Positions 1 through 10,600 of a stretch of DNA of 44,756 bases are shown one piece after another. Positions within the stretch are counted from its first letter, which is position 1, and every line of letters begins with the position of its first letter. The notes beneath the pieces are model-generated. The model was given only the letters and a program-made list of their open reading frames with translations. It did no database searches and was not told the origin of the DNA. Source of the stretch: a virus; IMG/VR virus record IMGVR_UViG_3300008267_000143, positions 1-44,756 of that record; one strand, given 5' to 3'. The translations under genes and the position numbers were made by a program.

Positions 1-43
1 AGAACAACAAGAATCTTAAAATAAATTATTAAATTTGTATAAT

Positions 44-1903
44 ATGGATATTTCGCAAAAAATATTAAGTGACATTACTGTCTTTATGAAATACGCTAAG
101 TTTCAACCTGAATTAAACAGAAGAGAGACTTGGGAAGAGTTGGTAACACGTAACAAAGAGATGCACCAAAGAAAGTACCCGCACATCAAAGATGAAATAG
201 ATGAGGTGTATAAAATGGTGTATGACAAGAAAGTTTTACCATCTATGAGATCATTACAATTCGGTGGTAAGCCAATTGAAATCTCACCAAACAGAGTCTA
301 CAATTGTGCATATATGCCAATCGACCACGTAGATGCATTTTCTGAAACAATGTTTTTACTTTTAGGTGGAACAGGAGTTGGGTACTCAGTTCAAAAACAC
401 CACGTTGAAAAACTACCAGAAATAAAAAAACCAAATCCTGAAAGAACAAGACGATACCTAATCGGTGACTCAATTGAAGGATGGGCAGACGCCATTAAAG
501 TATTAATGGAATCGTATTTAGGATACAAATCATCAACACCGATATTTGACTTTTCAGATATTAGACACAAAGGTGCAAACCTTGTAACATCAGGAGGTAA
601 GGCTCCTGGGCCTCAACCACTAAAAGATTGTATTCACCACATTACAAAAGTTTTAGATAACAAAAAAGATGGTGAAAGATTATCACCAATTGAAACTCAC
701 GATATTGTTTGTCATATTGCAGATGCAGTACTTGCGGGAGGTATCAGAAGAGCAGCACTTATCTCATTATTTAGTGCTGATGATGAAGAAATGATTTCTT
801 GTAAGTCAGGAAGTTGGTGGGAACAAAATGCACAAAGAGGTAGAGCAAATAACTCGGCAGTACTTCTTCGTCACAAAATCACAAAAGAATTCTTTATGGA
901 TCTTTGGAAACGTATTGAGTTGTCAGGTGCAGGAGAACCAGGAATTTATTTATCTAACGATAAAGATTGGGGAACAAACCCTTGTTGTGAAATCGCACTA
1001 AGACCATTTCAGTTCTGTAACTTATGTGAGGTAAATGCTTCTGATATCGAATCACAAGAAGACTTTGATAAAAGAGTTAGGGCAGCCTCTTTCATTGGTA
1101 CACTACAAGCAGGATACACAGACTTCCATTATTTAAGAGATATTTGGAAAAGAACAACTGAAAAAGACGCACTTATTGGTGTTGGTATGACAGGAATTGG
1201 TTCAGGGGTTGTGTTGGGTTATGATATGAAAAAAGCGGCTAAGATGGTTAAAGAAGAAAACGAAAGAGTCGCTGGTCTTATTGGAATCAACAAATCTGCA
1301 AGAACAACAACAGTTAAACCATCGGGCACCTCATCATTGGTATTGGGAACATCATCAGGTATTCACGCTTGGCACAATGATTATTACCTAAGAAGAATCC
1401 GTGTAGGAAAAAATGAATCAATTTATTCATACCTTGCAATTAATCACCCTGAATTAATTGAAGACGAATACTTTAGACCACATGATACTGCGGTAATCAC
1501 TATTCCACAAAGAGCGCCTGAAGGATCAATCGTAAGACATGAATCGGTATTTCAGATGTTAGAAAGAGTTAAAAAAGTTTCACAAGAATGGATTAAACCT
1601 GGCCATAGAAACGGACAAAATACTCACAACGTATCGGCAACAGTATCAATTAAAGAAGATGAATGGGAATTAGTTGGTGAGTGGATGTGGAATAATAGAG
1701 ATTTCTATAATGGACTTTCAGTACTACCATACAATGGAGGAACATATACTCAAGCACCTTTTGAAGATTGTACAAAAGAAGATTTTGAAAGATTAGTAAA
1801 ATCATTAACAGATGTTGATCTTACAAAAGTAATCGAGTTACAAGATAACACTGACCTTAGAGGTGAAGCAGCATGTGCTGGAGGGGCTTGTGAAATAGTA
1901 TAA
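44..1903 (+). CDS. nrdJ: Adenosylcobalamin-dependent (class II) ribonucleotide reductase
   Basis: Predicted to reduce ribonucleotides to deoxyribonucleotides for phage DNA synthesis, using adenosylcobalamin to make a thiyl radical. All key residues of the monomeric Lactobacillus leichmannii-type enzyme can be placed: first redox Cys in NCAYMP (about C88), radical Cys in NPCCE (about C314) with N312 and E316, the partner Cys 11 residues later (C325, the same spacing as 408/419 in the Lactobacillus enzyme), and a C-terminal CAGGAC pair (C611/C616) for re-reduction. At 619 residues it is shorter than the 739-residue Lactobacillus enzyme. I chose the ATG at 44; an in-frame TTG at 35 would add three residues but has no support. 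A hairpin follows the gene. The subclass is inferred from motifs; the reductase family is near certain. Confidence 0.94.
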   Translation: MDISQKILSDITVFMKYAKFQPELNRRETWEELVTRNKEMHQRKYPHIKDEIDEVYKMVYDKKVLPSMRSLQFGGKPIEISPNRVYNCAYMPIDHVDAFSETMFLLLGGTGVGYSVQKHHVEKLPEIKKPNPERTRRYLIGDSIEGWADAIKVLMESYLGYKSSTPIFDFSDIRHKGANLVTSGGKAPGPQPLKDCIHHITKVLDNKKDGERLSPIETHDIVCHIADAVLAGGIRRAALISLFSADDEEMISCKSGSWWEQNAQRGRANNSAVLLRHKITKEFFMDLWKRIELSGAGEPGIYLSNDKDWGTNPCCEIALRPFQFCNLCEVNASDIESQEDFDKRVRAASFIGTLQAGYTDFHYLRDIWKRTTEKDALIGVGMTGIGSGVVLGYDMKKAAKMVKEENERVAGLIGINKSARTTTVKPSGTSSLVLGTSSGIHAWHNDYYLRRIRVGKNESIYSYLAINHPELIEDEYFRPHDTAVITIPQRAPEGSIVRHESVFQMLERVKKVSQEWIKPGHRNGQNTHNVSATVSIKEDEWELVGEWMWNNRDFYNGLSVLPYNGGTYTQAPFEDCTKEDFERLVKSLTDVDLTKVIELQDNTDLRGEAACAGGACEIV

Positions 1904-1932
1904 GTCATGAAAGTAACATGGGGTAACGATAT

Positions 1933-1966
1933 AACGCTAACATACCAAGTTTTGTTAGCGTTTTAT
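1933..1966 (+). terminator. Possible terminator hairpin after nrdJ
   Basis: A perfect 9-base inverted repeat, AACGCTAAC at 1933-1941 and GTTAGCGTT at 1954-1962, has a 12-base loop and is followed by a short T run (1961-1964). It lies in the 85-base gap between nrdJ and the DUF5522 gene. The T tract is weak, so it may only attenuate or protect the 3' end. A 26-codon ORF (1907-1987) also spans it. Confidence 0.5.
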
Positions 1967-1988
1967 AATCTTAGAAAGAATAATTAAA

Positions 1989-2222
1989 ATGAACGTAGGC
2001 GCATCAAAAGATTGGATACAACAACAATATGTTAGAGAGTTCGGTCCAAAACTCCAACCAACTGAATTTTATTATGATAGCCAAGGTAGAATGGTTATGA
2101 CAGAAGAATACCACAAAAGACGAGGTAGATGTTGTGGTAATGGATGCTTACATTGTCCATATGAACCAAGACACGAAAGAGGAAATACAAACCTACAAGA
2201 AAAATCACTGAGTAATCAGTGA
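1989..2222 (+). CDS. DUF5522-like small cysteine-rich protein
   Basis: A 77-residue protein with the signature of the DUF5522 family, which as I recall is common in Bacteroidota: an N-terminal stretch with EFYYDSQGRMVMTEEYHKRR, then RGRCCGNGCLHCPY near residues 46-59. The four cysteines (CC-x2-C-x2-C) look like a metal site, but no function is known to me. The start is the ATG two bases after a small upstream ORF, and no Shine-Dalgarno sequence is visible. The last codons lie inside the terminator stem (2201-2226). It sits between nrdJ and the baseplate genes with its own terminator, so it is probably transcribed with nrdJ. It may have been acquired from a host. Confidence 0.85.
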   Translation: MNVGASKDWIQQQYVREFGPKLQPTEFYYDSQGRMVMTEEYHKRRGRCCGNGCLHCPYEPRHERGNTNLQEKSLSNQ

Positions 2223-2230
2223 TTTTTTTT
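2201..2230 (+). terminator. Rho-independent terminator after the DUF5522 gene
   Basis: A perfect 10-base stem, AAAATCACTG (2201-2210) and CAGTGATTTT (2217-2226), has a 6-base loop (AGTAAT) and continues into an unbroken run of eight T (2223-2230). The stop codon of the DUF5522 gene (2220-2222) lies within the right arm. It separates the nucleotide-metabolism genes from the baseplate genes. Confidence 0.85.
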
Positions 2231-2262
2231 ATTTATATAAAATTATACCACATTATATTTAT
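2230..2262 (+). promoter_or_regulatory. Two TATTTAT elements upstream of the gp25-like gene
   Basis: TATTTAT occurs at 2230-2236 and 2256-2262, directly after the terminator and before the first baseplate gene (ATG 2268). The same heptamer recurs in other intergenic gaps, so it is a candidate phage promoter element. This is inferred from recurrence and position only. Confidence 0.35.
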
Positions 2263-2267
2263 TAGAT

Positions 2268-2729
2268 ATGGCAGATGGTATTTCTTATGGTATTAATTTT
2301 CCTTTCAGACAAAGTCAGAAAGGAACATACTTAAATGTAACCGAAGAAACTGGTGATGAAATAAGGGCAAACTTAATTCATCTTCTTTTAACAAGAAAGG
2401 GTTATAGATATTATTTACCTGATTTTGGAACAAGACTATACGAATATATATTTGAACCTTTAGATGGGCAAACTTTCGATACAATAAGGGCTGAAATAGA
2501 AGAGTCAGTTGCGAAATATATCCCAAACCTTACTATAGAAAATATTACGATTGAACCTTATATTGAATCAGAAATATCATTAGGTGAGTTACCATCAGAA
2601 CAATTTGATATACCAGTATATAGAGTACCTGGTACTAATACAGAAGAATACACTGCAAAAGTAAAAATAGAATACACTGACGATAATAGTGCTTTTGGTT
2701 CTAGAGAATTTGTAATTATTAATTTATAA
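2268..2729 (+). CDS. gp25: Baseplate wedge protein, gp25-like (GPW/gp25 domain)
   Basis: A 153-residue protein of the GPW_gp25 family, the small conserved wedge subunit that links the contractile sheath to the baseplate in T4, P2 and related injection systems. The family core is visible: EIRANLIHLLLTRKGYRYYL (about 29-48) followed by PDFGTRLYEYIFEPLD and a helix ending in the PNLTIENITIE strand. T4 gp25 is 132 residues, so the length fits. It begins an apparent baseplate operon, four bases before the gp6-like gene. No Shine-Dalgarno sequence is visible. The family call is secure. Confidence 0.92.
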   Translation: MADGISYGINFPFRQSQKGTYLNVTEETGDEIRANLIHLLLTRKGYRYYLPDFGTRLYEYIFEPLDGQTFDTIRAEIEESVAKYIPNLTIENITIEPYIESEISLGELPSEQFDIPVYRVPGTNTEEYTAKVKIEYTDDNSAFGSREFVIINL

Positions 2730-2733
2730 AATT

Positions 2734-4572
2734 ATGGCAAATAAAAAAATATCATACACTGAAAGAGATTTTGAAGGAATAAGAAGAGACCTAATAAATT
2801 TCACACAACAATATTACCCTGAGCTTATTCAGAACTTTAATGACGCCTCAGTATTTTCTGTATTAATGGATTTAAATGCTGCGGTTGCCGATAATTTAAA
2901 CTATCATATAGATAGAAGTGTTCAAGAAACGGTTTTACAATACGCCCAACAACGTTCTTCAGTTTTTAATATTGCCAGAACATATGGGTTAAAAATACCA
3001 GGTTATAGACCTTCAGTTGCTGTTGTTGATATTTCTATCACTGTAGATGCTCTTGGTGCTAACGAAGACACTAGATATCTAGGTATTTTAAGGGCTGGCG
3101 CACAATTTAACGGAGGAGGAACTACGTTTGAAACCATTTATGATATTGACTTTTCTAGTCAGTTTAATAGAGAAGGGTTTATCAATAGAACCAAAGTTCC
3201 AGTTTTTGATCAAAATAACAGACTAACAAATTATATTATAACCAAAAGAGAGGTTGTTGTTAATGGAACAACAAAAGTTTTTAAAAGAGTTATAAATTCT
3301 TCAGATGTTGCACCATTCTTCAATTTTTTCTTACCTGAAAAAAATGTTTTGGGGGTATCATCGATAATACAAAAAGACGGAACAACCTACACTAACACAC
3401 CATCTTACAGTGATTTTAATGGATCAAATGATAGATGGTATGAAGTTGATTCGTTGGTTGAAGACACAGTATTTATTGAAGATCCGACTAAACCTGTAGA
3501 TTCTGCGGGAGTAAAAGTTGGTAAATATTTAAAAACGGATAATCGATTTATAACTGAATACACACCAGAAGGTTTCTTAAAGATACAATTTGGTGCAGCC
3601 ACCACTACACCCGACGATCAATTAAGAAGTTTTACAAGAACTGGTGTACCTTTAAATTTAGCTAACTATCAAAATAATATTGGATTAGGTAAGACAGTTC
3701 AACCAAATACAACAATTTTCGTTCAATACCGAATTGGTGGCGGGTTAGCGTCAAATATAGGTGTTGGTGCTATTACACAAGTGGGGGTTATTGATTTTGT
3801 GGTAAATGGGCCATCAGAACAAAAAAATACGGATGTCGTCCAATCTTTAACAATTACTAATGTTACCGCGGCAATTGGGGGAGCCAACCAACCAACACTA
3901 GAAGAGGTTAGAAACATGGTTTCATTTAACTTCTCAGCACAAAAAAGAGCGGTAACCATTAATGACTACAAATCTTTAATCGATACGATGCCAGGAAATT
4001 TTGGAGCACCGGCAAAAGTATCTATCAGTGAAGTTGATAATAAAATTTCAATTAAAATTCTTTCATATGATGATACCGGTGTCTTAACACAAACGGTTTC
4101 TAACAATTTAAAAACAAACTTAGCAACATACCTTTCTAAATATAGAATGATAAATGACTATATTTCTATTGAGGTTGCTAAAGTAATAGATTTAGAATTT
4201 GAAGTTTTTGTGGTTTTAGATAACCCTGGTAGTCAGGCAGAAGTAATTACACAGATAATAAATAATATAAGTGATTACATGTCTCCACAAAGTAGAGAGT
4301 TAGGTCAAAATGTTAATATTGCAGATATAAAAAGAAACATCCAAGATATTGGAGGCGTTAACACGATTACAGAAATACGAGTTTATAACAAAATCGGTGG
4401 GCAGTACTCTTCTTCCGAAACATCCCAAAGATATATAGATCCTGTTACAAAACAAATAGAATTAATAGACGAGACTATATATGCTGAACCCGATCAAATA
4501 TATCAAGTAAGGTTTTCAAATAAAGACATTAAAGTAAGAGTAAAAAATCTTTCTACAGTAGACTTCGGCTAA
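2734..4572 (+). CDS. gp6: Baseplate wedge protein, gp6-like (baseplate J family)
   Basis: A 612-residue protein resembling T4 gp6, the wedge subunit that closes the inner baseplate ring. The N-terminus (YTERDFEGIRRDLINFTQQY, then the helical FNDASVFSVLMDLNAAVADN and HIDRSVQETVLQYAQQRSS) is typical of gp6/baseplate J proteins. The C-terminal half has the usual ADIKRNIQDIGGVNTITEIR segment and a beta-rich end. The length is close to T4 gp6 (660). It directly follows gp25, a gene pair conserved across contractile tails. It is followed by a 72-base gap with TATTTAT elements and a small hairpin. Confidence 0.9.
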   Translation: MANKKISYTERDFEGIRRDLINFTQQYYPELIQNFNDASVFSVLMDLNAAVADNLNYHIDRSVQETVLQYAQQRSSVFNIARTYGLKIPGYRPSVAVVDISITVDALGANEDTRYLGILRAGAQFNGGGTTFETIYDIDFSSQFNREGFINRTKVPVFDQNNRLTNYIITKREVVVNGTTKVFKRVINSSDVAPFFNFFLPEKNVLGVSSIIQKDGTTYTNTPSYSDFNGSNDRWYEVDSLVEDTVFIEDPTKPVDSAGVKVGKYLKTDNRFITEYTPEGFLKIQFGAATTTPDDQLRSFTRTGVPLNLANYQNNIGLGKTVQPNTTIFVQYRIGGGLASNIGVGAITQVGVIDFVVNGPSEQKNTDVVQSLTITNVTAAIGGANQPTLEEVRNMVSFNFSAQKRAVTINDYKSLIDTMPGNFGAPAKVSISEVDNKISIKILSYDDTGVLTQTVSNNLKTNLATYLSKYRMINDYISIEVAKVIDLEFEVFVVLDNPGSQAEVITQIINNISDYMSPQSRELGQNVNIADIKRNIQDIGGVNTITEIRVYNKIGGQYSSSETSQRYIDPVTKQIELIDETIYAEPDQIYQVRFSNKDIKVRVKNLSTVDFG

Positions 4573-4575
4573 GAT

Positions 4576-4630
4576 TATTTATTTTGGTTTATTTAATCGT
4601 ATTATAAAAATACGTAAAATAACTATTTAT
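4576..4630 (+). promoter_or_regulatory. TATTTAT pair and small hairpin between the gp6-like and 2106-residue genes
   Basis: TATTTAT is present at 4576-4582 and 4624-4630 in the 72-base gap. Between them is a 6-base inverted repeat (CGTATT, 5-base loop, AATACG; about 4598-4614) that could be a weak terminator. The second element ends 14 bases before the ATG at 4645, where an AAGAAGAA run is the nearest thing to a ribosome binding site. Confidence 0.35.
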
Positions 4631-4644
4631 CACTAAAGAAGAAT

Positions 4645-7600
4645 ATGTCTAAAAGCTATAGATTTAGAACAAACTTAAACCAAGATAGAGAAGTAAGACT
4701 TAATATTGAACAAGATTTTGATATGATTGAAGTCTTGTCTTTAAAACTTAAACAATCTGATGTTTATACAAGGTTCTGTGCCGATTATGGTGTGGTGGCA
4801 GGTAGAGTCATTGTTAATGGTGGGTACGGAGTACCAAACGTAAACATTTCCATTTTTGTACCATTAACCGCACAAGATGAATTAGACCCCGTAATCTCAA
4901 CATTATACCCATATAAAAGAGTTGATCAAAAAAACGAAGACGGGTATAGGTACAATCTTCTACCTTATAAGTCTGAGTATGGGGGACACACACCTACAGG
5001 AACGTTTCCTGACATTCAAGACGTTTTAGAAAGACAAGAAGTCTTAGAGATTTATGAAAAATACTATAAGTATACAGTAAAAACAAATGAGAGTGGTGAC
5101 TTTATGATTGTTGGCGTCCCTTTAGGGATGCAAGTTATAGTAATGGATATGGACTTATCAAACATTGGTTGTTTTTCTCTTAGACCATCAGACTTAGTTA
5201 GAATGGGTATGGGTGCGGAATCACAGTTTGACGGTTCTCAATTTAGGTCTTCAGAAAATATAGAATCACTTCCACAAATTATAAACATAAACAAAGATAT
5301 CGAAGTTAGTTCTTTTTGGGGTGAAACTGATATATGTAATGTCGGTATTACAAGAGTTGATTTTGATTTAAGAGATCAGGGTATAACCATAGAACCACAA
5401 GCGGTATTCATGGGATCTATGTTCTCAACATCTGAAGAAGATTCTTTAGGGACTAATTGTAAACCAAAATTTGATTCAGGTAACTTGTGTGATTTAGTCA
5501 GTGCCCCTGGTAAAATTTTAGCAATAAGGCAAACCATTTACACCGATAGTTTAGGTCTACCAATATTAGAGGAATATAAACTACCTGAAGGAGGTAATGT
5601 AATAGATGGGGATGGTACATGGCTAATAGAGGTTCCAATGAACTTAGATTACGTATCAACAAATGAATTTGGGGAACAAGTAATATCTAACGACCCTAAA
5701 GTTGGGGTACCGACAAAAGGAAAATATAGGTTTAAAATACAGTATCAAAATGAGGGCGGAGTAAATTCACAAGTTATAAGAGCGGATTACTTAGTGCCAA
5801 ACATTAAAGAATATGGATGGAGAAATCAAAACGGTGCTGCAGAAAATGGGCCTACCGATTTAGACTTACAAAGAAATTCATATGCGTTTAGTACTGATTG
5901 GCAAGATTATGGGGAATTAGATCCTGTTACTGGAGATTTCACCACTTTAGGGCAACAAATGGTCACAGAAGCAATAAACTGTGATGATAGATTTTTTGAA
6001 TTTAATTTTAATAGAGTTTATACTGTAAGTAGTTTTATTGATAGATGGAAATGGGGGTATAATAGGGCCAGACATTTAGGGATAAAAGAGATAACTGATA
6101 GGACTTGTACCACAACAACAAATAGGTTACCTGTGAATGATGGGGTTAGAAACTTTGATTTAATATTTTTCCTATTTCAAATATTAATGATTTTATTTGC
6201 AGTTGTTTTTGTGATAATAATTGTGATTTATCATATAATTATTTTTTTATATCTAAAAATAATTGAAATAGTTAATGGGTTTATAAGATTTGCCAATAGG
6301 ATAATATTACGTATTTGTAGAGCAATTAATAGAATAAAAAGTTGGTTAAACTGGAGTCAAGATAATTGTGAAGATAAACTAATTGCTGAAGTAAGTGCAA
6401 GGACTTTTCCTAGATTATTTTTACCAATGCAGTCGTATCCTGATTGTGAGGCTTGTAATTGTGAAAATATTCAAACAGCTACAGTTGACGCGGATAAAGA
6501 TTTAACTTTAGATAGGATAAATGAAAGCCTTTTAGTTGATTGTAATAGTATTGAAAGTTGGTTATGGAAAGAAAGCGGAGAATGGTCAGTATTCCAATCA
6601 TACTGTAGCCAATTCCCAGAAGGGTGTGATGTCACGGAAGACACATTTTATTACGCAATAAACCAAGGGTTTGCTGGCTTTTCAGGACCACAAACAGAGG
6701 GTAGAGAAAAAATACAAAGAATACCAATTACAACTTGGATGTCTCAAGATTCGAGAGTTGGTTCACAGTCATATACTGTTTCATGGGCACAAATTCTTAA
6801 TATGATGAATGCTAGGATAAGGTATTTTGAAAATTTATCAGTAATTGAAACAACAGTAAAAAACAAAGATTTTAATAATGTTGAAGTTGTTTCAGACACA
6901 TTTACTGACCAACCATTTATTTTGGTTGCCGATCAAGGAACATTAAGTCAGTTAGGTGGTTCAGGTTCAATAGTAACCTTTAATGATATAACACAAATAA
7001 ATGACCCTAATTTGACAGGATCAACACTTAATCAGTTTGGTAGAAAATCAGTTACAGGTACAACCGATTTTAATACAACATCATTAGTTCAAACACAAGT
7101 AAAATATGCAAAAAATGATTATGGTCAAGACCAAGAATTGACCGCTAATTTATATCTTAAACTAACAGGATCAACACAGTCATATAATTTCCCTGCAGGT
7201 ACAGAATATTTTCAAGTAATTACAGGTGGTACTTTATCTAATTTTAAAAATTTACTTGTCGGTGAATCGTGGGAGTCATTCATATCGCTATACGTTTATG
7301 CGGGTAATATGAAATTTAGATGGGGTAAAGGATGGGGAAAATCTGTTGCCTTTGGTCAAGCACCTAACGGACCAGTTAATAGTACGACAGTTACCCCAAA
7401 CGGTGATATTATTTTAGGGGGTAATTTTAATAAATATGGAACAACCTACTCTAGAAAAATTGTTAAAATAAGTAGTGATACAGGAAATATTATTCCATTT
7501 ACTCAGAATCAAAACTCAACAGGTGGATTTAACGGTAATGTAAATGTTGTATTTAATACTTCCACGGATGAAACTTTTGTTGGGGGGGTATTTTCACAAT

Positions 7601-10600
7601 ACGGATCAACAAGTGCACCAATAACAAATTGTATTATTAAATTAGATAATAATGGACAGGTAAACTCAACATTTAATACAAACTCAAACGGTGGGTTTAC
7701 GTCGAGTTTTGGTTATGAATTCGTTAGTGATATAAAACAACAGGCAGATTTATCAATAATTGTTTCTGGTCGATTTAACAAATATGCTGGTTCATTTCTT
7801 CCTTCAAATAGAAGAAATATTGCTAGACTTTTTCCTGACGGAACAATAGACACAACTTTTACTGCCACAACTTTAAATCCAATTGAAAATGATATTATTT
7901 ATAATAAAATAGCAATAGACCAAAACCCATTAAGTCCGCATTACCAAAAAATTTATGTTGCAGCATCGGATGCCTTCCTTACACAAAATGTTTTATTTAG
8001 ATTAAATACTGATGGTAGTTTAGATAGTACTTTTGATGCTAATTTTGGTAATACACCTGATATTGGTGATATAGTTGTTGATTCTAATGGGAAGATATTG
8101 TTAGGTATTAAAGGTTCTGCAATTATTAATAATACTACCGTTAAAGGTATTTTAAGACTTAATGACGACGGATCTATTGATACGTCATTTAATAACGGAG
8201 CTCAAGGGATAACATCAAGTAGTTCAGGGATTAATGTTATTAATTTAAGACCTGACGGAACAATTTATATTGGTGGTTATGGAACTCTAACATATAATGG
8301 TACAGCTAGAAAGGGAGTGTTAAAATTAAATCCTGACGGTACTTTAGATGGTGTATTTAATATTGGTTCTTTTGATGGGGGTTACTTAGGAAAGGCAAAT
8401 GCTATAAGTGTTTTACAAAATGGGGATATTTTAATTGGAGGTGATTTTTCCGCTAATCTTGGGAATGCAGCACAACCAGGATGGAGAAATAATTTAAGAT
8501 TAGTAGACCCTAATACAGGACAAGTTTCTGACGCTTTTAATTTTACCAACCCTAACCCCGCACCATTATCATCTTGGAGACCAGTTGCTAGAGGTTATAA
8601 CGTTTATGTGGAACAAGTGTTCAGTAATTTCAATAATCTGGATTTAATAATATTAACAAGAGGTGTTGACCCATACACACCAAAACAAACAATAGAATAT
8701 GATATTTCAAGATTATTTAATGCTGATTACGGGACATACAAAGTTAAAGGTGAATATTATTTAAATGTTCCAATACAAAAAAACTCAACTAACGTACAAA
8801 ATACTTGGAGTATACCTGGAGTAGCTCAAGGAACTTGGAGAAATAATCACCTTACCCCCGTAAGTCATGACATTCAGTTTAATACGGACCCAAGATTATA
8901 TCATAAAACGTTTAATAATTTTAATATACCACAAATTAAATGGTCTGCATTTACAAATAACTCAGTTAAGTATTATACATCAACAGATAAATCTAGAAGT
9001 ACACATAAGGCATATAGTGATGATGCGTTTACAATTGCGAAATTCAGTAATAATGGTATTGACTGTGGTGTAAGATATGCCGGAGTAGATGGGTTTTCTA
9101 CTTTAGGTTTTAGTTGGTCTACTGGCGATCCTTTGGACGGTTCGCAGTATAACAATACAATACCGAATGGACCATATGTTAATAATGTGGTTTATGGTCA
9201 AGGTATTATTGAAGGGATATCTTTTATGGGTTCTAATATAACACCTGGAGAAGTAATTGATATTTTATCACCTAATAGTTTTGCAAGAGTATATGCTCCG
9301 TCGTATCATTTAGAAAATACCCAAGATGTTTTAATGTTAAATAAAGGACGTTTAGTTTTAAGGAGTGACCGTTTACCTGTCTCATCTAGCCCAACTGTTG
9401 TTGGTAATACATCACTTCCATTATTTTTAAATGATACTTTTTATGTTGCTAGAGTTTCACCCACAGGTAATGTTCAGGAACTTAATGTCACAATAAATCA
9501 AGATATAAGTAATGCTAATACACAAGATTTTTCAGGGGACACCCCAAGCGCTGTTTCAGATGCTATTATTAATAGTTTGAGTTGTGAGGGATTAACGTTG
9601 TTATCTTGTTATAGTGGTACTGGTGCCGATTTTGGTGTTGTAAAACCATGTCCGGCAAATCAGGATAGTAGTTTAACCACACAAAGAGTAATCGGAGGTT
9701 GTTACTATTTTGTACAAGCACCTTATGCTGCCGCAGATTCTATTAATAAAGACATTGCAAACTTTACCGAATGGAGAGCAAGATTCACGTTGGTTTTTGC
9801 TGCGTGTAGAGGAGTTATTGGTCACGTATTTCAAAATAATTGGGTTAATGGATCTTTATATTCTTTTGGGTTTAAAAAGAAAAATATTTTTGATTCACAG
9901 GGTGAGTTAAAAAAATATTCATACTGCGGTTCTGTAGATGGATTGATAAATCCAGCAAGACAGTACCAAGGGCCAATCTATTTTGATGATACTAAAAATA
10001 CTTTTTTATATAGGTGCACACCGTATGAACACCAAACAAATCAGTTTATTGGGCAAAAACCACGTTATAGAGAGTTATTTGGTGCGGGGCAATGGATTTC
10101 TGCTAAATTTGAAGGGATGAACAAAAGAAATATTTTTTACCCAACAACTATGATGGACTTAGGACCAAGAGATGAATTTGCAAAAGAAATATGTTTTAAT
10201 CCTCAATTAGACGGTTATTTAGTTGAAACCTTACAAAGCACTTCATTTAATGATACAAGTGATGTTTTATTATTTTTTATTTTATCTAGACTTTTGAACA
10301 GTGATTTAGGTAATTTATTGACCGCAGGAAACAAACAATTAAAGGCATTATTTAGTAGGTCTGAAGATAGATTAGATGGTGATGCCACACAATTATTTAG
10401 TATAAATTCAGAGTACGGAATTGTACCATTTAATGATGATAACTATAATGATGATGATGTTTTTCTTTTTAGTGCCGTAAATTCCCAAGGACAAGTGGGA
10501 CCTACTATCGGTTTATATTTTTCATCTGATACGCAAAATAGAATTCTTTTAACACCAGGTATTAAAACATACGGAACGGTATTGATAAATAACGGTTACC

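Noticed and set aside
30-37. TAAATTTG matching the Bacteroidota -7 promoter consensus (TAnnTTTG)
   Set aside because: Only six bases before the nrdJ ATG, with the -33 box region largely outside the window; a single match in AT-rich DNA is weak.
1907-1987. 26-codon ORF (MKVTWGNDITLTYQ...) between nrdJ and the DUF5522 gene
   Set aside because: It spans a perfect inverted repeat that is better read as a terminator. Tight spacing to both neighbours is suggestive but not enough without conservation data.
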